64,000 bases of DNA from Bacillus siamensis KCTC 13613 (GTDB lineage Bacteria > Bacillota > Bacilli > Bacillales > Bacillaceae), in NCBI RefSeq assembly GCF_000262045.1, contig NZ_AJVF01000016.1, positions 1 to 64,000 of the forward strand. The letters run 5' to 3'. Shown here in pieces: positions 36,272 to 45,706 of this stretch. Position numbers and translations under genes: made by a program. Under the pieces are notes generated by a model, which saw only the letters and a program-made list of their open reading frames with translations, did no database searches and was not told the DNA's origin. How positions within the stretch are numbered: the stretch's first letter is position 1; each line of letters opens with the position of its first letter.

Positions 36272-36302
36272 AAAAAACCTTGCCGGTGAACGGCAAGGTT
36301 TC
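36272..36302 (-). terminator. Terminator of catDE
   Basis: AAACCTTGCCG/CGGCAAGGTTT stem with minus-strand T-rich tail. Confidence 0.9.
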
Positions 36303-36306
36303 TTTC

Positions 36307-37164
36307 TTACAATGTAAATGCGATATCCGCCCCTGACACAGGGTCTTTGACGAATATGCCCGCTTCTTTTTCTTCAATCTCAAAGCCGGCATCGGTCAGC
36401 GCTTTTGTCACACGTGAGAGCTCTTTTTGATGCGGGAGCACGATGGTGTAATAATCCAGTCCGCTTGCGTTTCCCGGTTTCGGCGGCGCATCTGTTCCGG
36501 CCCATATATTCAGGCCAATGTGATGGTGATACCCTCCCGCTGAAACAAACAGGGCGGACATGGCGGCGTAATTGCCGACAATGTCAAAACCGAGGATATC
36601 GGTGTAAAAAGCTTTAGCTTCCTGTAAATCCGTCACATGGAGATGGATGTGACCGATTACGGTTCCTTCCGGGAGGCGGCTTTTCCGTTCAGCTCCGGCT
36701 TCTTTCAAAAGCCCGTCCACATCGACGGGCGCCGTTTGCATGACGTAATTGCCCTCTGCATCGCGCTGCCACGTGCTGCGGGGACGATCGGCGTATATTT
36801 CAATGCCGTTTCCGTCCGGATCAGACAGGTAAAGAGCTTCACTGACCGCGTGATCCCCCTGACCGAGCGCGATGCCGTTTTCAATCAGCCGGGCCAATGC
36901 GATGCCGAGTTCTTTCCGGTCAGGCAGAAGTATCGCGAAATGGTACAGGCCGGTGACAGACCGCTCCGGGAGAATGACGGCGCTTGGATTTTCTTCAAGC
37001 ATCAGCAGGACGCGTTTTCCGTCTGCTGACAGTTCTGCGGAACGATCGGTTTGCGAGATGACTTGAAAGCCGATCACATTTTGGTAAAAGTCGAGCGACC
37101 GTTCCAAATTTTTGATGGTCAATTTGACATAACCGATTGCTGTATCTTGATGAATGCCGGTCAT
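36307..37164 (-). CDS. catE: Catechol 2,3-dioxygenase CatE
   Basis: 285 residues, same as B. subtilis CatE (YfiE). Two vicinal-oxygen-chelate modules (about 8-125 and 165-283). The Fe ligands are expected from HIHLHV (about 168-173), GGYHHHIGLN and a C-terminal Glu. It extradiol-cleaves catechol as a detoxification step. It starts 16 bp after catD, same operon. Confidence 0.94.
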   Translation of the reverse strand: MTGIHQDTAIGYVKLTIKNLERSLDFYQNVIGFQVISQTDRSAELSADGKRVLLMLEENPSAVILPERSVTGLYHFAILLPDRKELGIALARLIENGIALGQGDHAVSEALYLSDPDGNGIEIYADRPRSTWQRDAEGNYVMQTAPVDVDGLLKEAGAERKSRLPEGTVIGHIHLHVTDLQEAKAFYTDILGFDIVGNYAAMSALFVSAGGYHHHIGLNIWAGTDAPPKPGNASGLDYYTIVLPHQKELSRVTKALTDAGFEIEEKEAGIFVKDPVSGADIAFTL

Positions 37165-37180
37165 TTGAACGCCTTCTTTC

Positions 37181-37585
37181 TTATGCTGAAAAAGTTTCTC
37201 CCTTTTTTGATTTGAAAAGGAGCTGGTCCAATGAAAGCAGACGGCTTCCTGAAAGCGCTAAGTGAATAGATGCAACCAGTAAGATGAAATCAAATTCCGA
37301 GCCGCCCATAAATGGTGAGGAAAGCTTCGCCGTAAAGATGGCGCCGACTAATGTGAGGGCAAACAGAACGCCGATTATGCGCGTCGCCAAACCGAAAAAG
37401 ATCAGAACCCCGCCGACAAGCTCAATCGTTGCGATGACATAGACCATAAATGCCGGAAGCCCGATGCTTTGGAAAAATTGTGTGGTGCCTTCTAATCCTT
37501 GGAACTTGGATAAACCGTGTACAAAAAAGATAATACCTGTTACAACCCTTAAAAGCAGTGTTCCTGTTTCGAATGATTTATTCAT
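37181..37585 (-). CDS. catD: DoxX-family membrane protein CatD
   Basis: 134 residues, four hydrophobic helices with the DoxX core (LLRVVTGIIFFVHGLSKF). In B. subtilis catD forms a catechol-inducible operon with catE, controlled by YodB/CatR-type repressors. ATG at 37585 follows AAGGAGG; nine upstream codons are in the leader. Confidence 0.92.
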   Translation of the reverse strand: MNKSFETGTLLLRVVTGIIFFVHGLSKFQGLEGTTQFFQSIGLPAFMVYVIATIELVGGVLIFFGLATRIIGVLFALTLVGAIFTAKLSSPFMGGSEFDFILLVASIHLALSGSRLLSLDQLLFKSKKGETFSA

Positions 37586-37611
37586 AAAATCCTCCTTGAA
37601 AATTATTATCA

Positions 37612-37657
37612 CTTACTTTATGTAAGCTAGTATATATACATAACTTATTTACGTCAA
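37612..37657 (-). promoter_or_regulatory. catDE promoter and operator
   Basis: TTGACG (37652-37657), 17-nt spacer, TATACT (37629-37634). The perfect palindrome CTTAC-TTTAT-GTAAG (37612-37626) covers the transcription start, a position suited to repression by a CatR/YodB-type regulator. Confidence 0.75.
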
Positions 37658-37710
37658 GTAATTTCGTTACATTTAACGAAAATAACTGAAAAGTACTATT
37701 TATCCTCATA

Positions 37711-37744
37711 AAAAAAAGACCTCCGCACTCTGTCGGAGGTCTTT
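37711..37744 (-). terminator. Terminator of yfiBC
   Basis: AAAGACCTCCG/CGGAGGTCTTT stem next to the yfiC stop. Confidence 0.9.
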
Positions 37745-37752
37745 GTCCCTAT

Positions 37753-39570
37753 TTACGATTCCCGGAACTGGCTTTCATATAATTCTTGATAAAAACCATT
37801 CTGGCTGAGAAGTTCGGCATGGGTTCCTTTTTCAGCCATTTCACCGTCTTTCAGCACAAGAATCTGGTCGGCTTTTTGAATCGTGTTCAGCCTGTGAGCA
37901 ATAATGACGCTCGTTCTGCCTGCCATTAAACGGCCGAGCGCTTCTTGTATTTTCACTTCGGTCACTGTATCAATGTTGCTCGTCGCCTCATCCAAAATGA
38001 GCAGAACTGGGTCCGCGAGCACAGCTCTCGCGATGGAAATGAGCTGCCTCTGTCCTTGGCTGATGCCCGCGCCGTTTTGGGTAAGAACGGTATCATAGCC
38101 TTTCGGGAGCCGTTCGATGAATCCGTGGGCATTGGCGGCTTTTGCGGCTTCCTCCACCTCTTTGTCAGAAGCATCCAGCCGGCCGTAGCGGATATTCTCC
38201 CTGATAGTGCCTTGGAAGAGAAATGAATCCTGCAGAACAAACCCCATGTTTTTTCTCAGACTGGATCTTGTCAGTTTTTTGATGTCCGTTCCGTCAATGA
38301 GAATTTTTCCTTCATTCGGCTCGTAAAAACGGGCGATCAAGCTCGTAACGGTTGTTTTACCCGCTCCGGTCGGACCGACGAAGGCGATTGACTGTCCTTT
38401 CGGAACGCTGAAGGACAGATGTTTTAAGATCAGGCTGTCTTCCTGATAGCCGAAGGAGACATCGCGGAATTCAATGTCACCCGTTTTGATCGGCTGGTGC
38501 GCCGCATGCTCTTCATCTTCCCGCTCCTCTTTTTCATCAAGCACGTCAAACACCCGTTCAGCCCCGGCGATTGCCGATAACATCGTATTGAACTGATTGG
38601 CTAAATCATTCAAAGGGCGGGTGAACTGCCGCGAGTATTCGGCGAATACGACAATGGAACCGATTGAGATCCACCCTTTCAGCGCAAACAGCCCGCCGAC
38701 CGCCGCTATAATCGTAAAGCTTAAATTATTTAAAGAGTTCATGACTTTCGGAATGAAACCCGAAATGGTCTGCGCCCAAAACCCCGATGATTTTAACGCC
38801 GCGTTTTTTTCTAAAAATTGCTCCATGACTCGGTCTTCTCTTGAGTAGGCTTTAATGACCTTCGCTCCTGATACCGACTCTTCAATAAAACCGTTCAGCT
38901 CGCCGAGGTTTTTCTGCTGCTGCTTAAACAAGAGTCCCGTCCGGTTGGTGATCCATTTGATGCTTAAAAACATGATCGGAATGATCAAAAGCGTAATCAA
39001 TGTTAAAAGCGGGCTCATGTACAGCATCACGGCGATTGTGCCGACGAATGTAATGACGCTCGACAGCACTTGAATGACGGATGTATTTAAAGTGGAGCTG
39101 ACATTTTCAATATCATTGGTGACCCGGCTCATCAAGTCCCCGAGCCGCTGTTTATCAAAAAACGGGATCGGCAGCTCATGCAGATGGGTAAACAGCTCGC
39201 TCCGCATTTTAAACACGGTGCTTTGCGAGATATTGATCATCCAATAGTTTTGAAACCATAAGGACAACGATTGCACGAGGTAAATCCCAAATAGTATGAA
39301 CAGCACCCCCGCCAATCCGTCCGTCGTCCGTCCGACGATGAAATGATCAATCGCTTTCCCGATGACGAACGGTCCGAGGAGGCCGAATACGGCGCTTATG
39401 ACTACCATGATGATCACAAGAGTCAATAGCCCTTTTTTCTCTGCTACATACGACCAGATTCTGCGCAGGGTCCCTTTTGCATCTTTTGCTTTCGCACGTT
39501 TTCTGCCGCCTTCACTCGATTTGAGCGGTATTTTCGGATAACGGAAAGGTTTACGAATGTCTTTCTCCAC
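37753..39570 (-). CDS. yfiC: ABC exporter subunit YfiC
   Basis: 605 residues, six-helix exporter domain (about 50-340) and ATPase (about 370-600). Walker A GPTGAGKTT; Walker [13 protein letters not shown] has the catalytic Glu; the signature is degenerate, ISQGQRQ. With YfiB it therefore forms an asymmetric heterodimer. GTG start at 39570 after GGGAG, inside the end of yfiB (20-bp overlap); an upstream ATG lacks a site. Multidrug export is the likely role. Confidence 0.93.
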   Translation of the reverse strand: MEKDIRKPFRYPKIPLKSSEGGRKRAKAKDAKGTLRRIWSYVAEKKGLLTLVIIMVVISAVFGLLGPFVIGKAIDHFIVGRTTDGLAGVLFILFGIYLVQSLSLWFQNYWMINISQSTVFKMRSELFTHLHELPIPFFDKQRLGDLMSRVTNDIENVSSTLNTSVIQVLSSVITFVGTIAVMLYMSPLLTLITLLIIPIMFLSIKWITNRTGLLFKQQQKNLGELNGFIEESVSGAKVIKAYSREDRVMEQFLEKNAALKSSGFWAQTISGFIPKVMNSLNNLSFTIIAAVGGLFALKGWISIGSIVVFAEYSRQFTRPLNDLANQFNTMLSAIAGAERVFDVLDEKEEREDEEHAAHQPIKTGDIEFRDVSFGYQEDSLILKHLSFSVPKGQSIAFVGPTGAGKTTVTSLIARFYEPNEGKILIDGTDIKKLTRSSLRKNMGFVLQDSFLFQGTIRENIRYGRLDASDKEVEEAAKAANAHGFIERLPKGYDTVLTQNGAGISQGQRQLISIARAVLADPVLLILDEATSNIDTVTEVKIQEALGRLMAGRTSVIIAHRLNTIQKADQILVLKDGEMAEKGTHAELLSQNGFYQELYESQFRES

Positions 39571-41284
39571 TGTCAGCTCCCTCCCTTCCGAATTGGGATT
39601 CATAAATCTGCCGGTACAGATGAGACTCTGCCATCAGCTCTTGGTGCGTGCCTTTTGCCAGCAGTTCGCCGTCTTCAAGCAATAAGATGGTGTCAGCCTT
39701 CATCGCGGTCGTTATTTTTTGCGTGATAATCAGTGTCGTGCATTCATAGGATCTGATCGCTTTTAAAAGCTTTGCTTCCGTCTGAAGATCCAGCGCGCTC
39801 GTACTGTCGTCTAACAGCAGGAGGGACGGCTTTCTGATAAAAGCGCGCGCGATGGAAATGCGCTGCTTCTGCCCGCCTGACAAATTGACGCCCCGCTGTC
39901 CCAGCACCGTGTCGTATCCGTTTGACAGCTTCATAATCGTTTCATGGATTTGCGCGTCTTTGGCTGCTTCCATTACTTCATCTAGTGAAGCATCCTCCCG
40001 CCCCCAGGCGATATTTTCACGGATTGTGCCCGAAAACAGGAGCACTTCCTGCGGAACATAGCCGATTTCCCTGCGCAGCCCGTGAGCGGAGAATTCACCG
40101 ATCGGTTTTCCGTCTATGAAAATACTGCCTGAATCAGCCGTGTACAGGCGCGGAATCAGCTGAAAGAGCGTTGATTTTCCTGAGCCTGTCGCGCCCATAA
40201 TGGCAACCGTTTCTTTCGGGCTGGCAGAAAAGGAAACGTGATGCAGCGCGTCTTTTTCCATGTCCGGATAGCGGAAGGACACTTCACGAAACTCAATCCC
40301 GCCGGCAAGCGCTTGTGCCGGGTCATGTCCCGTTCCCTCGCCGCCTTCAGTTTCCAGCACCTCTCCGATTCTTTCGCCGGAAGCCTTCGCCCGGGAAAAT
40401 ACCATAATGAGAAATGGCAGGACGGACAGCGCGCCTGTAATCCGCGTCGCATAGTTAATCACGGAAACGATATCTCCGACCTGCGCCCCGCCCTGATCAA
40501 TGCTTTTGGCGCCGAACCATAAGATAAACAAAATGCAGCTGTTCATCAGCAGCATTAAGATCGGCATCGCCGCTTCCACGAGACGAAATGCGGATACTGT
40601 TTTTTCCATCAGCTTCGTATTCGATTTCAAAAAACGTTTCACTTCGTGGTTTGCACGGAGAAGCGCTTTAATCAGTTTGATCGCCGTCAGGTTTTCCTGC
40701 ATGATCGTATTGACCTGATCAAGCCGCTTTTGCACAGACCGAAACAGCGCGCCGCCTCTTTTCAGCACCCAGAGCAAAAACAAAAGCAAAATCGGCACCG
40801 TGATCAGCAGAAAAAAACCGAGTTTCGCATTGACGGTCAGCGAGAGAATAATGCCGCCCGCGATCATTAACGGCGCCCGAAGCATAAACCGGAGACTCAT
40901 AAAAAGCATATTTTGGACCTGCGTCACATCGTTTGTCAGCCGGGTGATAAACGATGTGGATGAGAATTGCGCAAACGTCGAATAGGAGAAGGACTGGATT
41001 TTTTGAAATAGCCCTTTTCGCGTATCATACGCATAGCTTTGGCTGATGTGGGCGGAGTAGAACGAATTTAAAATGCCCGATGCAAATGAAACAACGGTCA
41101 GTCCGATCATCACGCCGCCCCACAGCCAGACCGTTCCGAGCTCCTGCTTTAAAATTCCTTCGTCGATGATTTTCCCGATCAGCAGGGGCTGTATCAGCTC
41201 TACCGCAAGCTCGATGAGCATGAAAAACAGAGCGATTCCCGCCAACAGAGAATACGGTTTTACATATGATAAAGCCTTTGACAT
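39551..41284 (-). CDS. yfiB: ABC exporter subunit YfiB
   Basis: 577 residues with exporter membrane domain (about 10-310) and ATPase (about 330-570). The signature LSGGQKQR is canonical, but Walker B ends LLLLDDSTSALD with Asp in place of the catalytic Glu, and the switch His is Gln (ITQKIT). It supplies the intact signature to YfiC's active site while its own site is inactive. TTTGGAGG before ATG. Confidence 0.93.
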   Translation of the reverse strand: MSKALSYVKPYSLLAGIALFFMLIELAVELIQPLLIGKIIDEGILKQELGTVWLWGGVMIGLTVVSFASGILNSFYSAHISQSYAYDTRKGLFQKIQSFSYSTFAQFSSTSFITRLTNDVTQVQNMLFMSLRFMLRAPLMIAGGIILSLTVNAKLGFFLLITVPILLLFLLWVLKRGGALFRSVQKRLDQVNTIMQENLTAIKLIKALLRANHEVKRFLKSNTKLMEKTVSAFRLVEAAMPILMLLMNSCILFILWFGAKSIDQGGAQVGDIVSVINYATRITGALSVLPFLIMVFSRAKASGERIGEVLETEGGEGTGHDPAQALAGGIEFREVSFRYPDMEKDALHHVSFSASPKETVAIMGATGSGKSTLFQLIPRLYTADSGSIFIDGKPIGEFSAHGLRREIGYVPQEVLLFSGTIRENIAWGREDASLDEVMEAAKDAQIHETIMKLSNGYDTVLGQRGVNLSGGQKQRISIARAFIRKPSLLLLDDSTSALDLQTEAKLLKAIRSYECTTLIITQKITTAMKADTILLLEDGELLAKGTHQELMAESHLYRQIYESQFGREGADSGERHS

Positions 41285-41577
41285 GTGTAAGCCTCCAAAT
41301 TCTTTGTTCAGTATGTATGTATATTTATTTTATTTGTTTGTCTTAAATGAATAAAGGATTAACCCTTGAACCCGCACCTTTTATTATGTACTTTGTGAAG
41401 AAAAAACGGAAATTATTGAAGATCAAAATTGAAGGAATGAGGGCAGATATATGGAAGCTGTCTTATCTTTTCTTTTTACCAGTTCCTGAACCGGAACCTT
41501 GATTTTAAAATGAATTAGCGGAGCCTTTAATAAGGCGTCCGCTATTCAGGATGGTCATTTATGCTTTGTCATTTCAT
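41285..41577. other. Intergenic region yfiB / appendage gene
   Basis: AT-rich, no credible ORF. It holds the leftward yfiB promoter area, a short palindrome GTTCC-TGAACC-GGAAC near 41482 and the hairpin listed below. No attachment site or repeat is seen that would mark the edge of an inserted element. Confidence 0.5.
41516..41544 (-). terminator. Probable terminator of the appendage gene
   Basis: Hairpin TAGCGGA-GCCTT / AAGGC-GTCCGCTA with one bulge; the T-tract is weak. Confidence 0.55.
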
Positions 41578-43905
41578 TTAACGAATAAAAACGAGAGCGA
41601 CCCCGAATCCTTTATCGGCATCAAACTCTTTGATCACTTTCATGACCTGCCAGCGCTGGTTTGGAGCGTCGGATTTCGCTGCAATCCCGTTATGGGCATG
41701 AATAAAATCTCCGGCTTTCACAGTCTCATCGCATTTGACATATACCTGACCGATAAGCCCGACAATGTTCCACTCGTCTCGTTCTTGTCTTGAAGTGTAG
41801 TCTTCTTCAGGGCGAAAGTCCGGATTTTCTTTTGGCGCCATGACCGTATGGCCGTTCGCATCTTTCTGTTCTTCATAAACATAGCCGCCAAACTCATTCT
41901 TTACGTATCGGCCCGACCAGTGAAAACTCGACTCACCGAGAATCACTCCGGCAGTCTCGGAAATAACCCCGAGCATGAGATCACCCTCTTCAGCCGGTCT
42001 GATCTTATCACCTTCAAGTGTGACAAGTGTTCCCGTCGGAATTTTCTCCCCGCTCAGGCTCTCAAAATACTCAGCGTAGTCAGAGAATATCGAGGAACCT
42101 GTTACCCCTCCGGAAGCCTTAATTGTTCCTTCTTTTGCGTGAAGCTCAATTTTTCTGTTGGCTGATGACGGAGTGCTGCCGGCACCCCAGCCAAGTGCTA
42201 CAGAATCTGAATTCGGGTTAATTGTATTGTACGAAGACAGCACTGAAGATTGTGCCGCTCCGGCCGCTCTTCCCCGAACAGAACCAGCCACAAAATTATT
42301 GTTCCCTGTAGCATGAGATTCACGGGAGCCAATGACTCCGCTTCCTTTATGTTTGAATAAGAAATAAGGAGTGACTGCTCCTCCAATGTTAAAGTCAGTT
42401 TCATAACCTGAAAAATCACAATTGGATACATTAAGGTCTGGATCTGAGGAATAAATTCCAACTGTCCCGCTATTATTTTTTGGAGATCTCTGTCCCCAAA
42501 CATTGCTAACAACAGACTCGTACATTCCGCTGCCGAATGCAACTCCTTTTTTTCCGGAGTCAATCAATGTGACACCATCCACCATCACTTTCCCTACTGA
42601 GTTATCCCCGCCGACAATATATAAGTCGTTGTCTGCAGTTTTAAATCCGCGGATGGTTATATTCTTTAGACTGATTAAGCGTCCTTTATAAAATACGCTG
42701 ACTACCGAATTCCCCTTATAATCAATTGAACTGTCATCACAAATAGCATGGAAATTCACAACGCTCACACCATCATATCCGGAGATTTGCAACGCGTTTG
42801 GACCCGCCCCTTTGTATAGATCATTTGGTTTAGGGTTATATGAGATACAATTCGCAAGCTGCACATCATGTGCTGTCGCTGACTGAGGTTCGCTTGCTGT
42901 GTGGTGACCGATATGGCGAATACTATATCCAATGGCATTTTCATATGCGCGACAATTAACAAGCTGTACTCTCTTCGCAGCCGGTGCATAACCGTGTGCT
43001 TTAATTTCAAAGCCTCGGACTCCTCCAATTGAGATACAACTATCAATCATGACGTCTTGAGAGCCGTCATCAATTTCAAAACAATTCGTATTAGAAGTTC
43101 CGTCATTCAGCCCCATTGGATGGTAAGAGAGGCAATGACTGAAAGTCGTGTGTTTCCCAAAATGACAAGTAAAGTTATCATCGCCGGACCCTGTTGCTTC
43201 ACAATGAGAAAACGTTACAAAGTTACAGCCGTTGGGCTGATAATAAGTGGGGTCGTCCATTTCTCCATGTCTGTTATAGTTCGGGCTTGTAGAATCAAAG
43301 CCGTGCAAGCCGCCGTTCCTCGCAAACACATGCTCGACAAAAGAATAGTCAACATTCGCAAAAAGCAAACAGCTTGAAGTAGGGCCCTTCGGAATCTTCC
43401 AGCCGGCAGGACGCGTATCCTTGTTCCAGTCCAGCGTAAGATGGCCGACGTAAATATTTTCATTACCGTTCGTATAATCGCTGTTGGTCAGAACAGAATG
43501 GCCGACCGGTGTTTCGTCTAATAATTTAATGACCGTTCTTTTCTTGCCTGCTCCGACAAGCATTGTATTTGACGGAACAAACAATCCGGATGTTCTGAAT
43601 ACACCCGCGGGAACCGTTACGACATAACCTCCGTCGGCCATAGCATCATGAAATGCCTGCGTGTCATCTGTTACTCCGTCACCTTTAGCCCCAAAATCCA
43701 TTACGTTTCGCTCTGTCACATGTTCAAATCTGTTTTCATACATTTTAAGTCTTTCATTTAAATTTTCATAAGTTGACGTGCCATCGCTAAGGGCAGCACC
43801 GATTTTGCTGTCAATCGCTTCAAAGTTTTGAGCAATGCTTTCAACTTCAATCCCCTCCGTTTTATCGGGTTTGTAAAGTCCTAAAAACGTCGTATAGTTT
43901 GTCAT
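41578..43905 (-). CDS. Phage pre-neck appendage-like beta-helix protein with self-cleaving C-terminal domain (YobO-like)
   Basis: 775 residues. Short N-terminal phage-like part (1-60), pectate-lyase-type right-handed beta helix opening with NVMDFGAKGDGVTDDTQAFHDAM (about 68-90) and continuing to about 510, then a C-terminal peptidase-G2-like chaperone domain (about 600-775). FSDYAEYFES holds Ser608-Asp609, the position of self-cleavage in phi29 gp12-type appendages. Close in type to B. subtilis YobO. No other phage gene is nearby. RBS TAGGAGGC. It may be a polysaccharide-degrading remnant or a domesticated surface enzyme. Confidence 0.85.
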   Translation of the reverse strand: MTNYTTFLGLYKPDKTEGIEVESIAQNFEAIDSKIGAALSDGTSTYENLNERLKMYENRFEHVTERNVMDFGAKGDGVTDDTQAFHDAMADGGYVVTVPAGVFRTSGLFVPSNTMLVGAGKKRTVIKLLDETPVGHSVLTNSDYTNGNENIYVGHLTLDWNKDTRPAGWKIPKGPTSSCLLFANVDYSFVEHVFARNGGLHGFDSTSPNYNRHGEMDDPTYYQPNGCNFVTFSHCEATGSGDDNFTCHFGKHTTFSHCLSYHPMGLNDGTSNTNCFEIDDGSQDVMIDSCISIGGVRGFEIKAHGYAPAAKRVQLVNCRAYENAIGYSIRHIGHHTASEPQSATAHDVQLANCISYNPKPNDLYKGAGPNALQISGYDGVSVVNFHAICDDSSIDYKGNSVVSVFYKGRLISLKNITIRGFKTADNDLYIVGGDNSVGKVMVDGVTLIDSGKKGVAFGSGMYESVVSNVWGQRSPKNNSGTVGIYSSDPDLNVSNCDFSGYETDFNIGGAVTPYFLFKHKGSGVIGSRESHATGNNNFVAGSVRGRAAGAAQSSVLSSYNTINPNSDSVALGWGAGSTPSSANRKIELHAKEGTIKASGGVTGSSIFSDYAEYFESLSGEKIPTGTLVTLEGDKIRPAEEGDLMLGVISETAGVILGESSFHWSGRYVKNEFGGYVYEEQKDANGHTVMAPKENPDFRPEEDYTSRQERDEWNIVGLIGQVYVKCDETVKAGDFIHAHNGIAAKSDAPNQRWQVMKVIKEFDADKGFGVALVFIR

Positions 43906-44039
43906 GATCTTGCCTCCTATTTTTCAATTGCTATTTGAAACATCGCAGAAGTCATTCCGTTTTTGCATCTCCCTCTTTCACTCCTGCATGTACAGGTGGC
44001 AAAGGTATGACAAATTCATTCATACATTTTTTCAAAACA

Positions 44040-44070
44040 TAAAAAGAGCGCCGGATTAACAAGCGCTCTT
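44040..44070 (-). terminator. Terminator of the malA-glvR-malP operon
   Basis: AAGAGCGC/GCGCTCTT stem with minus-strand T5. Confidence 0.88.
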
Positions 44071-44103
44071 CCCATTCTGCACATAGTCTGCTGCTGCAGT
44101 ATT

Positions 44104-45690
44104 TTAACCGTTCAATATTTTCTCGACACGCTCCCGCATTTGCGGAACGCCTAATCCGACAATGACCTGAAGCGCCTTGCCTTTTCTGACGACGCCGTGG
44201 GCTCCCAGCTCTCTGAAATCGGCATCACTTTTGACCTTTGATTCATCAGCGACAGTGACACGGAGACGGGTGGCGCAATTGGTGACCTCTGTAATATTGT
44301 CCTTTCCGCCCAGCGCTTCAATATACAAAGCGGCTGTATCCCGCTGTGTTTCGTCTGCCGCCGCTGTTTCTTTTGAAGCCTGCTTCCGTTCTCTGTACTC
44401 CTTTTTCGAATAAAGCTTTGTTTCCTTTCCTTCCTCTTTCTCTCTGCCCGGGGTGGCGATGTTGAATTTGAGAATGAGGAAGCGGAAGACGAAAAAGTAA
44501 ATGGCGGTAAAGCACAAGCCGATGATGATCTGGTATACATACGTCAAACCGTGGCTTGGCGCCAGCGGGATCCAGTTCAAGGTCGCCGCTTCAATCAAAC
44601 CGCCGCCCATATTTCCGACGACGCCGGCCATATACATGACGGTCGCCATGGAAGCGGCAAGCAAAGCATGAACCGCAAATAAAAACGGCGAGATAAAAAG
44701 GAATGTAAATTCAATCGGCTCCGTAATACCGGCGACAATGGACGTCAAGGTGACCGGGATCAAAAGGCCGGCGACGATTTTTTTCTTTTCCTTTGAAGCC
44801 GTGGCGTAAAAGGCGAGCGCGATTCCCGGAATGCCGAAGATTTTCGAGTTGCCGTGAAGCGCGAAGCCCCCCTGCGGGAACAATTCTTTCAGCGGTTTGA
44901 CGCTTTGGGAGTATTCTCCGAGATGCTGGGCCCAATAGGTGACGATACCGCCTTCAGCTACAGCCGGCCCGTAAACAAACGGTGAGTAAATAAAATGATG
45001 CAGGCCCGTCGGAATTAAAATCCGCTCCAAGAACGTGTAAATCCACACGCCGACCGCCCCGGAAGAAACGAGAAAGCTTTGCAGCGATCCGATTCCGGAC
45101 TGAACCATCGGCCATACGTAGGCCACCGCAAGTGAAATCGGTATCATAATGAAAAAAGAAATAATGACGATGTACGAAGATCCTTGGAAAATCCCCAGGA
45201 AATCCGGCAGTTTTTTATCAAAATAGCGATTGTGCAAGTAAACGACAATAGATGAAATAAAGATGGCGCCGATAATATTCGTATCAAGCGTTTTGATCCC
45301 GGCGATCATCGTCAGCCCGCTCGTTCCGCCGGCTTCCTGATTCATATCGACATGAAAAGCCCCGCCCCAAACCGTCAGAATCGCATTGATAAAGTAATTG
45401 AATGTAAGATAAACTGTAAGCGCTTCCAAACAAGCCCGCGCCTGCGCTTTTTTTGCTAAAGCGACAGGGATGCCGATCGCAAACAGGAGCGGCATTTGAT
45501 TAAAGACGGTCCAGCCGCCCTGTTCAATGACATACCAGCATTGATACCAAAGCCCGTCAGGATCAGCCAGCGGCCCCATCAGCGTTTTATTTTTAAAGAG
45601 CGTACTCAGACCGACAATAATACCGGAAAATGCAAATAACAAAACAGGCACAAACATCGCGCTGCCAAAGCGCTGGACTTTTTGCATCAT
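44104..45690 (-). CDS. malP: Maltose-specific PTS enzyme IICB, MalP (GlvC)
   Basis: 528 residues against 527 in B. subtilis. EIIC membrane domain (about 1-420) followed by EIIB (about 450-525), with the phosphocysteine in TNCATRLRV. It imports and phosphorylates maltose to maltose-6'-phosphate; no IIA domain is attached, so phosphate must come from another IIA. Start MMQKVQRFG at 45690 after GGAGG; the frame opens earlier inside glvR. Last gene of the operon. Confidence 0.96.
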   Translation of the reverse strand: MMQKVQRFGSAMFVPVLLFAFSGIIVGLSTLFKNKTLMGPLADPDGLWYQCWYVIEQGGWTVFNQMPLLFAIGIPVALAKKAQARACLEALTVYLTFNYFINAILTVWGGAFHVDMNQEAGGTSGLTMIAGIKTLDTNIIGAIFISSIVVYLHNRYFDKKLPDFLGIFQGSSYIVIISFFIMIPISLAVAYVWPMVQSGIGSLQSFLVSSGAVGVWIYTFLERILIPTGLHHFIYSPFVYGPAVAEGGIVTYWAQHLGEYSQSVKPLKELFPQGGFALHGNSKIFGIPGIALAFYATASKEKKKIVAGLLIPVTLTSIVAGITEPIEFTFLFISPFLFAVHALLAASMATVMYMAGVVGNMGGGLIEAATLNWIPLAPSHGLTYVYQIIIGLCFTAIYFFVFRFLILKFNIATPGREKEEGKETKLYSKKEYRERKQASKETAAADETQRDTAALYIEALGGKDNITEVTNCATRLRVTVADESKVKSDADFRELGAHGVVRKGKALQVIVGLGVPQMRERVEKILNG

Positions 45691-45706
45691 TTCACGTGAC
45701 CTCCCG

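Noticed and set aside
41578..43905. A whole prophage
   Set aside because: Only one phage-type gene is present; neighbours on both sides are ordinary core genes, with no integrase, capsid or attachment repeat.
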